This document shows, piece after piece, positions 46,483 to 58,050 of a stretch of DNA of 64,000 nt. Below the pieces are notes generated by a model. The model saw nothing but the letters and a program-made list of their open reading frames with translations, was not told the DNA's origin and did not search any database. How positions within the stretch are numbered: position 1 is the stretch's first letter; the number at the start of each line of letters is the position of its first letter. The stretch comes from Gordionus sp. m RMFG-2023 (Eukaryota; Nematomorpha; Gordioida; Chordodea; Parachordodidae), in assembly GCF_954871325.1 (NCBI RefSeq), contig NC_088777.1, positions 27,877,366 to 27,941,365 on the forward strand, read 5' to 3'. The translations under genes and the position numbers were made by a program.

Positions 46483-49083
46483 TTTACCTAAAAAAGGAGA
46501 TTAATCTCTTTTCTTTGCTCAAGGTGGTTTCGTTTTTGAAGATGATGTTGTGATTTCCTTGCTCGTAGTTTGTCGTAAATAATCTGAAAAAAAACGTGTA
46601 AATTGAAATTTAATAGAATATACTGTTGTTGGTGAGGAAGATGGTTTAGCGATGGTGAAGAAGTTCTCTTTTCTTTACTCAAGGTGGTTTCGTTTTTGAA
46701 GATGATGTTGTGATTTCCTTGTTCGTAGTTTGCCGTAAATAACCTGAAATAAAACGTGTAAATTGAAATTATAAAATAGAATATACTGTTGTTGGTGAGG
46801 AAGATGGTTTAGCGATGGTGAAGAAGTTCTCTTTTCTTTGCTCAAGGTGGTTTCGTATTTGAAGATGATGTTGTGATTTCCTTGCTCGTAGTTTGCCGTA
46901 AATAACCTGAAATAAAACGTGTAAATTGAAATTATAAAATAGAATATACTGTTGTTGGTGAGGAAGATGGTTTAGCGATGGTGAAGAAGTTCTCTTTTCT
47001 TTACTCAAGGTGGTTTCGTTTTTGAAGATGATGTTGTGATTTCCTTGTTCGTAGTTTGCCGTAAATAACCTGAAATAAAACGTGTAAATTGAAATTATAA
47101 AATAGAATATACTGTTGTTGGTGAGGAAGATGGTTTAGCGATGGTGAAGAAGTTCTCTTTTCTTTGCTCAAGGTGGTTTCGTATTTGAAGATGATGTTGT
47201 GATTTCCTTGCTCGTAGTTTGCCGTAAATAACCTGAAATAAAACGTGTAAATTGAAATTAAATAGAATATACTGTTGTTGGTGAGGAAGATGGTTTAGCG
47301 ATGGTGAAGAAGTTCTCTTTTCTTTGCTCAAGGTGGTTTCGTTTTTGAAGATGATGTTGTGATTTTCTTGCTCGTAGTTTGCTGTAAATAACCTGAAATA
47401 AAACGTGGAAATTGAAATTATAAAATAGAATATACTGTTGTTGGTAGCGATGGTGAAGAAGTTCTCTTTTCTTTGCTCAAGGTGGTTTCGTTTTTGAAGA
47501 TGATGTTGTGATTTCCTTGTTCGTAGTTTGCCGTAAATAACCTGAAATAAAACGTGTAAATTGAAATTATAAAATAGAATATACTGTTGTTGGTGAGGAA
47601 GATGGTTTAGCGATGGTGAAGAAGTTCTCTTTTCTTTGCTCAAGGTGGTTTCGTTTTTGAAGATGATGTTGTGATTTCCTTGCTCGTAGTTTGCCGTAAA
47701 TAACCTGAAATAAAACGTGTAAATTGAAATTAAATAGAATATACTGTTGTTGGTGAGGAAGATGGTTTAGCGATGGTGAAGAAGTTCTTTTTTTGCTCAA
47801 GGTGGTTTCGTTTTTGAAGATGATGTTGTGATTTTCTTGCTCGTAGTTTGCTGTAAATAACCTGAAATAAAACGTGGAAATTGAAATTATAAAATAGAAT
47901 ATACTGTTGTTGGTAGCGATGGTGAAGAAGTTCTCTTTTCTTTGCTCAAGGTGGTTTCGTTTTTGAAGATGATGTTGTGATTTCCTTGTTCGTAGTTTGC
48001 CGTAAATAACCTGAAATAAAACGTGTAAATTGAAATTATAAAATAGAATATACTGTTGTTGGTGAGGAAGATGGTTTAGCGATGGTGAAGAAGTTCTCTT
48101 TTCTTTGCTCAAGGTGGTTTCGTTTTTGAAGATGATGTTGTGATTTCCTTGCTCGTAGTTTGCCGTAAATAACCTGAAATAAAACGTGTAAATTGAAATT
48201 AAATAGAATATACTGTTGTTGGTGAGGAAGATGGTTTAGCGATGGTGAAGAAGTTCTCTTTTCTTTGCTCAAGGTGGTTTCGTTTTTGAAGATGATGTTG
48301 TGATTTCCTTGCTCGTAGTTTGCCGTAAATAACCTGAAATAAAACGTGTAAATTGAAATTAAATAGAATATACTGTTGTTGGTGAGGAAGATGGTTTAGC
48401 GATGGTGAAGAAGTTCTTTTTTTGCTCAAGGTGGTTTCGTTTTTGAAGATGATGTTGTGATTTTCTTGCTCGTAGTTTGCTGTAAATAACCTGAAATAAA
48501 ACGTGGAAATTGAAATTATAAAATAGAATATACTGTTGTTGGTAGCGATGGTGAAGAAGTTCTCTTTTCTTTGCTCAAGGTGGTTTCGTTTTTGAAGATG
48601 ATGTTGTGATTTCCTTGTTCGTAGTTTGCCGTAAATAACCTGAAATAAAACGTGTAAATTGAAATTATAAAATAGAATATACTGTTGTTGGTGAGGAAGA
48701 TGGTTTAGCGATGGTGAAGAAGTTCTCTTTTCTTTGCTCAAGGTGGTTTCGTTTTTGAAGATGATGTTGTGATTTTCTTGCTCGTAGTTTGCTGTAAATA
48801 ACCTGAAATAAAACGTGGAAATTGAAATTATAAAATAGAATATACTGTTGTTGGTAGCGATGGTGAAGAAGTTCTCTTTTTTTTGCTCAATGTAGTTTCG
48901 TTTTTGAAGATGATGTTGTGATTTTCATGCTCGTAGTTTGCTGTAAATAACCTTAAATAAAACGTGTAAAATGAAATTATAAAATAGAATATACTGTTTT
49001 TGGTGAGGAAGATGGTTTAGCGATGGTGAAGAAGTTCTCTTTTCTTTGCTCAAGGTGGTTTAGTTTTTGAAGATGATGTAAAG
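46483..49083. repeat. Satellite array in the Helitron 3' region, 17 copies of ~149-163 bp
   Basis: The landmark CTCAAGGTGGTTTCG recurs at 46521, 46681, 46844, 47007, 47170, 47330, 47479, 47642, 47799, 47948, 48111, 48271, 48428, 48577, 48740, 48889 and 49052. Spacings are 160, 163, 163, 163, 160, 149, 163, 157, 149, 163, 160, 157, 149, 163, 149 and 163. The 149-bp form lacks a 14-bp GAGGAAGATGGTTT stretch and is always followed by a 163-bp form, giving a ~470-bp higher-order period. The minus-strand frames of up to 182 codons across it are overlapping translations of the repeat, not genes. Confidence 0.95.
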
Positions 49084-49138
49084 TTGGTGATTTGATGGTG
49101 AATAACAAAGTTGGTGACTTTTTTAAATTTCTTACAAA

Positions 49139-52100
49139 TTATGAATTTACGATTTCATTATATACGATATTTTGTGTGAATGTTTTATCATTTTTTAACA
49201 TTTTTCCTTGTAATTCTGATGGCAAACTCATAATTTTCATATTATTTTGAGATTTACATCTAGTAAGAGCCACATATAGTTGTCCATGGGCAAAGACGGG
49301 CTCAGGGAGGAATAAGCCTACATGATCAAAAGTTTGTCCTTGACTTTTATTTATTGTAATCACAAAAGCGGGAATTATAGGAAACTGTCGTCTTTTTAAA
49401 GTAAATGGTAACTGAGAGTCACTTGGAGCTAGATCTATTCGTGGGAGAAAAACTCGATAACCCTTATTAGTGCCTGTCAATACCTCAGCGTCGATAAAAT
49501 TAATATGTAAATGTCGTATGATTAAACGGGTACCATTACAAAGTCCTTTCTTTGGGCTCAAGTTGCGTAATAGCATAACAATTGTACCAACCTTAAGTGT
49601 TAGCTTGTGAGGTGGCATACCGGATGGAGTTTGTGAATGCAAAAATTCTAGTGGAAAATTCATCATATCATCTTTATTATCCCTTTCAATGGAATCTGCA
49701 CTATAATAATGTTTGATAGGGCCTGAAATTATATTAATGATATCGTTGTTGAGGGTAAGTGCAATTTTATTTTTGGTGGTTAATATTATTTTAGTAGAAA
49801 GACTATCTATATCAGCAATTTCTATAGAATTACCATACACACATTTTATTAATGAATCATTTTCAAGAAAATAAGGTGGGATTTCAACACTATTTGTAGG
49901 AAGATCAGAATTGCTGCGTGATAGCCCATCTCCAATTTTAAGTAACCAAGCATTGTAATCAACTTGATCTGATGAAATACGCATATTATCAATCAAATGT
50001 ATTATTTTAAAATGAATCCATAAATATGAACTTTTTATAGAGGACTCTATAATATCGACTTTGGAGCCTTTAGGCACTACTGGTAAAGTCTGTCTAAAAT
50101 CACCACCTAATAAAATTACTTTTCCGCCAAATTGGTGGGAATTTTTCATAATGTCTTTAAGTTATCGGTCAATGCATCGCAAAGCGTGTTTAGTCATCAT
50201 TGTGGCCTCATCAATAATAATCAATTTGCTATTTTTAATATCTAGAGCTAGCGAACTATGTAAATTCATATGGGATGTAGAAGTTTCAAAGATAGGCACA
50301 GGTAATTTAAATCCGCTATGGATGGTTCTTCCCCCTTTAAAAGAATAGAGGATATGCCGGTGGTTGCAAAAGGCAATACAATTTGATTTTTTGCTCTTAT
50401 ATAACACATTAAGGTATTGTAAAGATACGTTTTACCTGAACTTCCAGGGCCATCCACGAAGAAATATCTTTCTGGAATATTTTCTAATTCAATCGCTTGT
50501 ATAATTAAATCAAAAGCATATTTTTGTAATCGGTTTAATTTAGATATACGCTGATTGAATCGGCAGCTTCAACATGGGCATCATAATGTTGTTTTGGGGG
50601 GATTTTTGTAGGTGAAGGAAGATCAAAACTTTGACAGCATAAACCATGATCAAGAAAAACGTTTTCAATGTCCATTAAAGCCATGTTTATTGCAATTACT
50701 TCTGAATATTGACGCAAATAATCTTCAATCATCATAAATCTGAACCTATTCCATAGATATGCAGGATTTTCAGGCTGACAAAAAATGCAGATAAAGGCAA
50801 AAGTACTCCGAAGTTGTGACGGCATTTGATATATTGATCCCTCTTCTAAGCATGACTTCCACTCTTTATCATCTGATAACAAATTTCTTTTAATAGCTGC
50901 CTCTTTAAAAGTACTCATTAAAATTCCATTAATAGTTTTTAAATAATCAAAACTTGTAGCCCCGCAAACATGAAGTAATAATAATCGAAGGAAGAATCGT
51001 TCACCAGAATTAGGATGAACGGAATACATTCTCGAAATCACATTTAATCGTTTTTTTCTTAGTTTCCAATGGTAATTTTTAAACACATAATGATAAGGTA
51101 TTTCCCCATAAAGATATTGTCTAGCATTTAGATCTGTCTTATTTAACTCAAACCATGCCGTTAAAGTAGTATGTTTATTTTCTGATCTCAATAAAGCATA
51201 TCTTTCATGTCCAGCAGTGAAATATACTGGCTGTTGTAAAGGTAAATGAATTCCTAAGCGAATAACAGCGTGCGAGCGGTCATGCATATTATTTTCTAAT
51301 AATCTCCACATTGATTCACATGCAATCACATATCGCGCATTTAAATGTGATTTAATTTCGTCATGAATATTTATATTTGAAGCAACATTAATGTCAACAT
51401 TAGTACAGTCATAGCCCTTATAAATATACTTAAAGATATATTTTACCGATTAATAGATGTACAAATTTCCACGTTAATATGAGCATTGAATTTTAACATT
51501 AGATATCGATTATATGGAATAACATAACTATTATCCGTAGGTTTACCGGAAAGAATTGTAATACCATTATCTCGCCTTTTATAATATGGATACCCATCAA
51601 TATTTGGTCTTGTTTCCATTTGAAAATCCTTCGGAAGTTTTTTGGTACATATGCCATTTTCCATGCAAGGCGATTTGGGGTTAAATATCTCGCAAGGACC
51701 ATGTATCATAAAATGGGTAACAATCTGAAAAAGTTTAGGATCGAGAATTTTATCTGGCATTTCGGCACAAACAAATTTATCTATAGCTTGAGATGTTTCA
51801 ATTTTGCTATCATCGTTTAAAATAATAAGTATATGGGCATGAGGCAAACCTCTTTTTTGGAACTCGATTGTATATATAAAAGCCATAGATTTACCAAATA
51901 AATTTATTTTATTTATATCGAACAATAATTCATTTAATTTCTATTTAAAAACACGGGCTATTAAATCTGGTCCATCTGTAGGACTTTGCCCGGGAAATAG
52001 ATTTTCCTTAATTTCACGCCAATTAGGATTGCATGTAAAAGTAATAAACAAATCAGGTTTGCCAAATTTGAGCACAATAGCCATTGCATCGTGATAGCGT

Positions 52101-53252
52101 TCTCGCATATTTCTTTGAGAACCTTGAAAAGATGATGGTAATATTACTGCTTTGCCGGGAATTATATTGTTTGACTTTGTTTCCAAGCAGTCCATTAATC
52201 CAGAATATTCATCTACTCGTAATTTTGGCTGATTTTGTCTAATAAAATTTAAATTATTCGCCTCGACCTGTAAATAAGAATCAACAATATATTGTTGTGA
52301 TAATTTCCCAGCAAAAAGGATTGGGTTGAATTCATTTTCACGAATTGCTAATCTAAATATTTTAAACTGTAGTAGTGAGATATTTGCCCTTGTACGCCCT
52401 GTATCTTCACCCTTTAAATCTGGTTTCCAACCAGGGTCACCAAAAGGAAATAATAGAGGATATACCATTGGATCAAGATTAGGGCTTAATATATTTATAT
52501 TTATCAGATCACTACCATCAACTCGAGGATAGACCTTGATATCCCGTTTAAATGGGGGTTCACCATCATCATTTGTAAAAATCATAGCTACTTCATCTAT
52601 ATTAGGAATGTTATATCTTCGCTTGTCACTTGAGCGATCTGCACGAAAAATCATATTGATTTTTTGAACTGGACGATTTTCTTGAATAGCCCTATTTTTT
52701 TCTTCTTTCTCAATTTCTCCCAAGGTTTTAAAACTAATAGAAAATGGGTTATTCTGTCTTATTAAAATATCTAATCTTTTTAAGAGATCCTCATTGCAAC
52801 CAGAATTTTTTTTCATGTGTAACCTGCCATTAACAGCCTGGGTGGTCTCAAGGACATATAGTTGTGCAAATTTAGGAGGCATCCTAGATGAAGGATATAA
52901 ATGAGATGTTCGGTGATAAATTTGCCCATGAACTCTAAAACAATATGGGCCTGGGTTTAAACTATTAGAAATCTGTGCTCCCATGGATGCGAACGCAAGT
53001 GAACTATTATAAGATTTTATATATTTCATAAAGTTTGAATGAAATTCATTGTTAGGATTAGATAAAAGGTCTTGTAAAAAAGGAATATATCGGATTGATG
53101 GTATCTTAACTTTACCCTTATGACAGCAATTCTTAAATTTGCCATCTGTGGGTTTTTCCAATAAAAAATTTAGAGAATCGCAATAATCGCACTTAGTGTT
53201 GAGTAATCCACAATAATGTTCTTGTACTGATTGTTGTGCAGAAATATTTATC
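49139..53252 (-). pseudogene. Helitron Rep/helicase protein, broken
   Basis: Order from 53252: after a TTTTAG acceptor, an N-terminal zinc cluster (HYCGLLNTKCDYCDSLNF..CCHKGK); the Helitron helicase-like N domain to 51941; the HUH nickase motif GLPHAHIL (about 51835-51860); the catalytic tyrosine motif VKYIFKYIYKGYDC (about 51445-51405); then a PIF1/SF1 helicase with Walker A DGPGSSGKT (50457), Walker B IIIDEA, GGDFRQ, TINKSQGQTFDH and QLYVALTR, ending at TAA 49139. Rep nicks and joins DNA at the ends; the helicase unwinds. Breaks: in-frame stops near 51940 and 50161; frame changes near 51445, 50550 and 50333 (a G-run one base short). Everything else is intact, so inactivation is recent. Confidence 0.9.
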
Positions 53253-53331
53253 TAAAATAAATAAATTAAATTTGAGGCCTGCTAAAAATTATACATATAA
53301 TTTAATATTTTTGTGATTATTCAGAGACATG

Positions 53332-53906
53332 CAGACCCGGTGTAATTGTAAAATCAATACCATCAAAAATCAATACGTTATTGATTTTATAAATCTTTGA
53401 TTCGACATTTATATATGAATCACAAAATTTTATAAACTCAATCAATAAAGTCCATTTAATTTATTTGAATTCATAATATCATTTATAAAACTTTAACAAT
53501 TATATAGCACTTCACAAATTACAAATAATGAGTAAACAAATATAAAATATATAGGATATCAAGAATTGTAAAATAAATAAATTCCCTGATAAATTATATA
53601 AAAGAATAGAAAATCATATTTATCATTTTAATATATTTAAAACTATTAAATCTATTTTAAATAAAATTTTTACAAATCGAAAATGGCCGCCAATATTTAT
53701 AAAGCGATGAAAAAATATATAATAAATAAATATTTTATAATTTTAATGGTCGCCAATATATTTGAAGCGATGCAAACATCTTAAAAATCTATACGGTATT
53801 GATTCTACAATAGCAATATATCACTACGGTATTGAATCTATAATGATATCAATACGGTATTGAAGTTACAATGGGTATTGATTTCACAATCAATACACCG
53901 GCTCTG
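53332..53906. mobile_element. MITE inside the Helitron leader
   Basis: Ends CAGACCCGGTGTAATTG and the reverse complement of CAATACACCGGCTCTG are inverted repeats. Subterminal GTAAAATCAATACC and GGTATTGATTTCAC are also inverted. No coding capacity. No clear target duplication. It lies just upstream of the splice acceptor of the Rep exon. Confidence 0.65.
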
Positions 53907-54204
53907 ATGTAAACATATGCCAGGCTTATAATAATTTTTTCTAAAATATTCCATGGGTAATTACGATTATGTAGCACATACTTATTTTATCTTATATTTT
54001 GCCCGTCAAGATGATAGTGAAATAAGAATTTTCTTTTTTATTAGTTGATGAAATATATTTTTTATTGTGGACATAAATTAAAATTAATAACCATATACTT
54101 CATAAATAAATAATAAATTTTGAATAACCCCTGATGATGGATAAATTAAAAATTTTCTTATCTATCTTATGAGATGTGATTCAGAAATTTATATTTATTA
54201 AAAT

Positions 54205-54730
54205 ATTTGTTATACATAAATTAAAATTTTTAACTTGGTTTGTTTTTATTGATTTGGGTAAATTAAGATTTTGGTGAATAGTAGATTTTGGTAGTGTCTA
54301 ATTTAAAAAAATTTATTTGTTAACATAAATTAAAATTTTTAACTTCGTTTGTTTCTATTGATTTGGGTAGATTAAGATTCTGTTGAATGGTACATTTCGG
54401 TAATATGATTCGTAGAATCTAATTTAAATAAATTTATTTGTTAACATAAATTAAAATTTTTAACTTGGTTTATTTTGATTGATTTTGGTAGATTAAGATT
54501 CTGCTGTATGGTACATTTCGGTAATATATATCGTGGAATCTAATTTTAAAAAAATCTATTTGATAACATAAATTAAATTTTTTAACTTCGTTTGTTTTTA
54601 TTGATTTGGGTAGATTAAGAGTCCGTTGAATGGCACATTTCGGCAATATGATCCGTGGAATCTAATTTAAATAAATTTATTTATTGTCATAAATTAAAAT
54701 TTTTAACTTGATTTGTTTTTATTGATATAG
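54205..54730. repeat. Tandem repeat in the Helitron leader, ~120-bp unit, >4 copies
   Basis: Units start near 54213, 54323, 54443, 54563 and 54685 with ACATAAATTAAAATTTTTAA, followed by TTGTTTTTATTGATTTGGGT, AGATTAAGATT and a GTACATTTCGGTAATATG stretch. Spacings are ~110-122 bp. Confidence 0.8.
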
Positions 54731-54815
54731 GATCACTGAAAAAATTATACTTAGATATTGCACCAAAGGTATCTTGTGTAGGAATCTAAAAAAAATAATA
54801 AAATAGATTTTAATG

Positions 54816-54992
54816 GCCCACAGTAATGTTCAACTTGTTCTTGATTTTCAGTATCTTCAAGATGATTGGATGTTGAAGCAAATTGTTTATTTCCAGTATC
54901 TTCAAGATGGTTGGATGTTGTAGGAATAAGACTTTGCTCGTTCCTTTTCTTGATACGACAAAGTGCCTGTCTCTTTCTAGCTTTCTCCTTAT
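54816..54992 (-). pseudogene. Upstream exon-like piece of the Helitron protein
   Basis: The minus strand reads QHKEKARKRQALCRIKKRNE, SLIPTTSNHLEDTGNKQF and ASTSNHLEDTENQEQVEHYC, then GPLK. The basic start is typical of Helitron N-termini. The EHYCGPL end duplicates the EHYCGLL that opens the conserved region at 53200. It contains an internal repeat (TSNHLEDT twice). There is no ATG in frame. It may be a former first exon or a duplicated partial copy; the 1.5 kb between it and the main exon holds repeats and a MITE. Confidence 0.5.
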
Positions 54993-55289
54993 GTTGATTT
55001 ATTATTAAAATTTAAAAATATAAGAATTACTCAATTTTATAAAAATAAGTTTAGTTTAAAATATTTATTATTGTGGACATAAAATAAAATTACTAAATAT
55101 ATACTTCATAAACATATTTATAAAAAATAATGGAAAATATTAGAATAGCCCCTCACCTAATAAATATGTATTTCGGAATCACATCTTAAAAATATAAAAT
55201 TTACTCTTATTGAAGCAATAATGCCTTCTTTAGATTTTGGTAGTATGAAACGTTCCATTGTTTGGTTTTGTTGAATATATCTTGTGTAG

Positions 55290-55793
55290 GAATCTAAAAA
55301 AAATAATAAAATAGTATTTATAAAAATTTTAACTTACATTGCCTATGGATAACCTTAAAAAACTTATTTAATATTATATGATTTATTATGTAAGTTTGTA
55401 TTTTGTGCAGGAATCTAAAAAAATAGTATTTATAAAAAATTTAAATTACATTGCCTATGAAATAACCTTAAAAAACTTATTTAATATATGTATTTATTAT
55501 GTAAGTTTGTTTTTTGTACAGGAATCTAAAAAAATAGTATTTATAAAAATTTTAACTTACATTGCCTATAACCTTAAAAAACTTATTTAATATTATATGT
55601 ATTTATTATGTATTTTTGTTTTTTGTGCAGGAATCTAAAAAAATAATATTTATAAAAATTTTAACTTACATTGCCTATGAGATAACCTTAAAAAACTTAT
55701 CTAATATTATATGTATTTATTATGTAAGTTTGTTTTTTGTGCAGGAATCTAAAAAATAGTATTTATAAAAATTTTAACTTCCCTAAATCTGCC
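55290..55793. repeat. Tandem repeat with intron-like signals, ~112-bp unit, ~4.4 copies
   Basis: Units begin at 55290, 55411, 55522, 55631 and 55745 (GAATCTAAAAAAATAGTATT). On the minus strand most units contain GTAAGTTAAAATTTTTATAA and then ATTTTTTTAG, a 35-bp stretch with consensus-like intron ends. The + strand has GTAAGTTTG..TTTTGTGCAG of 21 bp at the unit junction. The exon-like part between is not open, so splicing is speculative. Confidence 0.75.
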
Positions 55794-56758
55794 ACTTAAC
55801 GTGGGTAAAATAGAATAGATAAATGAATTTTCAAATATAAAATAAAATGCTCAGAGCAAACGTAAGTTTATGTAATTTTTCAGTATCTTCAAGATTAAGA
55901 TGTGTAAATTGAAAGTATATGGTTTTGCTCGATGTGGTGTCTGTTAAAAAATATAATTATTTACTGATGGTTTTGCTCGATGTTGTGTCTGTTAAAAAAA
56001 ATATCAATTATTGTAATTATTATATTATTATATGTTTTGTAATTGTTTTTTGTATTGAAATTCTTTTTTTGAAAATGGCGGTTCGATTTGGTTTATGAAT
56101 GCGTGTTTGATATGTTTAAGCTATGATGATTTTTATTGAATATATATATTATAGATTTGAATTCCTTAGCTCTTGTAGGATTATCTGCAAACATTTTTTT
56201 CATACTAATGTTCCTTCCTGCCTATTGCCTCAAAATACTTCTGAAATGCTTTCCATGATTTTTAGGAGATTAAATCCATTTTGCTAATTTGATCTTAATT
56301 GGCTTAAAACTGCTATGATAGATAGATAGATAAATTATAGATATATAGAAAGAACAATATATTTGACATCAATTAAAACAAAATATTTACATTTCAACTT
56401 AGAAATATAATGCTATTTAAAATAAAATATAATATTATAGATGGCGCTAAATATCATGGAGATTAAAACTACAATTTAACATAACTTAAATACTTCCGAA
56501 TTTGTTAATATTAATTAAATATTATTAAGAATCACTCCCTATTTAAGTAGGATATACGTCCAATAATTAATAAAGAAGTTGAATATTACATAATATATTA
56601 ACAAAATTATAATTGACTATTATCAGGTAAAATAATTGACTATATAATGTCACAGTTGTGACTGTGACTGCTATAATCATTTTGATTGGACAAATAATAT
56701 TTAAAAGAAAACTATTGGCTAAATTTGATTGACATTTTTTGAGGATTATATATATAGA

Positions 56759-57066
56759 TTCCTATAACTTTTGGTTTGCACTTTATTATTTAAATAATTA
56801 TGATGTAATTTAGGTGTTTCTTTTATCTCCTTTTCTGCCTGATAGCCAGATAAATATTTTAATATTGTCATAGTTTTCTCAAAAGTTGCATCTCTCCCTG
56901 TTGGTAACCTTATTGCTTCCATTAATACGTCCATCTCCAAATATAGACCTTCTGGAAGATTTTGAAGCAATACCTTAGCACTATTTACAATCTTATATTT
57001 TAAAAAAAATTTATCCAATTCATTTATATATTTATTTACATCATTATCATATTTTGGATAGTCCAT
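56759..57066 (-). pseudogene. gag-like N-terminal region of the LTR element
   Basis: From ATG 57066 on the minus strand: MDYPKYDNDVNKYINELDKF, a helical capsid-like stretch (VLLQNLPEGLYLEMDVLMEA) and the KTMTILKYLSGYQAEKEIKE linker. The position just downstream of the 5' LTR and leader, and the helical, motif-poor character, fit a Ty3-type gag. The Helitron begins where the linker meets the zinc-knuckle region. Fossil, broken. Confidence 0.6.
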
Positions 57067-57309
57067 ATTGATTAATTTTATTTTAATTTACTTTTTTAAG
57101 TTTTTATATTTATACGTCATATTTATTTTATATCTCTTACGTGTTTTAGAATTTATTAAATATGATCTTTAAGAATCCATTTCCATAATATTTTGTCCAT
57201 GAGTTTCCACTTGTATCAATTCCATCAACCATTGATACCTAAATTTTTATTTATTTATTTTTTTAGAAAAATTATATAATAATTAATTTTTTATTCATCA
57301 TACTACTTT

Positions 57310-57323
57310 TACCTCTGCCACCA
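57310..57323 (-). promoter_or_regulatory. Putative primer binding site
   Basis: On the minus strand TGGTGGCAGAGGTA follows the 5' LTR directly. It begins TGG, as expected for pairing with the CCA end of a tRNA. The tRNA identity cannot be settled by eye. Confidence 0.55.
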
Positions 57324-57935
57324 TAATAAATTATACGGAAGGCAATTATTATTTAAGTGAATTTGTATATATTTTAAGACATTTGTTTCGATAAATTTAC
57401 AACTTGAAAACGAGTAACGTATTTTATTCAATATTTATTTTATTACATAATATTACAACTAACTCTAATAATTAACAAAAAACACGACTATATATATCTA
57501 TAAAAACAAATTAAACTTTAACAACCTAAAGTCATAATCACAATATACTTTTAAGTTAATGTTCAAATTTTATAACCTTTTGTTGCGTTATTCTAATTTC
57601 TTAATCTAATTATTATTTTTTGTAATCTAATTTTTATTATTTTATAACTTTATTGCGTAACCTTATTTTTATAACTTTCGGCGTAACCTTACTTTTTATA
57701 TTTTATAATATTTTTACTTTTTTGTTTTTCGTTTGTATTCTAATTTGGACTTATAAAAATGTATAAGAAAAGAAAAAGAAATTAGTTAATAAAATATATT
57801 TTTACTGACTCGCACCTCGCTCATCGTTAATTCCTTATTATTTTCACTTTTTATCTTTAATGTGATAATTTATACAATTTTAAAAGTTACAATTTCAAAG
57901 TTAATTTAAATTTAGATAATTTTCCTAATACAACA
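57324..57935 (-). repeat. 5' LTR of the LTR element (right in window)
   Basis: The minus strand starts TGTTGTATTAGG and ends TTTATTA, with the same outer and inner sequence as the left LTR. The 5-bp AACCT follows at 57936-57940. Confidence 0.9.
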
Positions 57936-58050
57936 AACCTGAAACATAATAAAGATAAAAAGATGTACACATATATAGTATTTTGTCTCTCTATATAATA
58001 TTAGTGATAGATTTATATCTATATATTTAGTATGTTATATATATATATAT

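Larger units (their letters stand above)
45935..56758 (-). mobile_element. Helitron (rolling-circle transposon), 10.8 kb
   Basis: On the minus strand it begins TCTATATATATAATCC at 56758, preceded by host A. It ends with a hairpin (CCCGTCA, four-base loop, TGACGGG) followed ~7 bases later by CTAG at 45935, then host T. These are the canonical TC..CTRR ends and the A|T insertion site without target duplication. The flanks are both sides of the LTR element's gag region. Order from the 5' end: repeat-rich leader (53300-56758), upstream exon-like piece, Rep/helicase gene (49139-53252), satellite array (46483-49083), 3' end. A MITE lies in the leader. Confidence 0.9.
44231..57935 (-). mobile_element. 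LTR retrotransposon (gag-bearing, no pol), containing a Helitron
   Basis: Minus-strand element defined by a related LTR pair (44231-44578 and 57324-57935), a perfect 5-bp target duplication AACCT (44226-44230 and 57936-57940), a primer-binding-site position starting TGG next to the 5' LTR, and a purine tract next to the 3' LTR. Internal sequence outside the Helitron is only ~1.9 kb and holds gag-like coding sequence. No reverse transcriptase or integrase is present, so it looks non-autonomous. Aligned LTR segments differ at only a handful of positions, suggesting a fairly young insertion. Broken, chiefly by the Helitron. Confidence 0.9.

Noticed and set aside
46488-48741. Series of overlapping ORFs of up to 182 codons on the minus strand
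   Set aside because: They repeat with the ~160-bp satellite period, shift frame between copies and overlap one another; products of the array, not genes.
50061-50348. 95-codon + strand ORF, and 66-68-codon ORFs at 51620 and 52326
   Set aside because: Antisense shadows of the Helitron Rep/helicase gene.
55378-55759. ORFs across the 112-bp repeats
   Set aside because: Translations of the tandem unit, changing frame with unit length.
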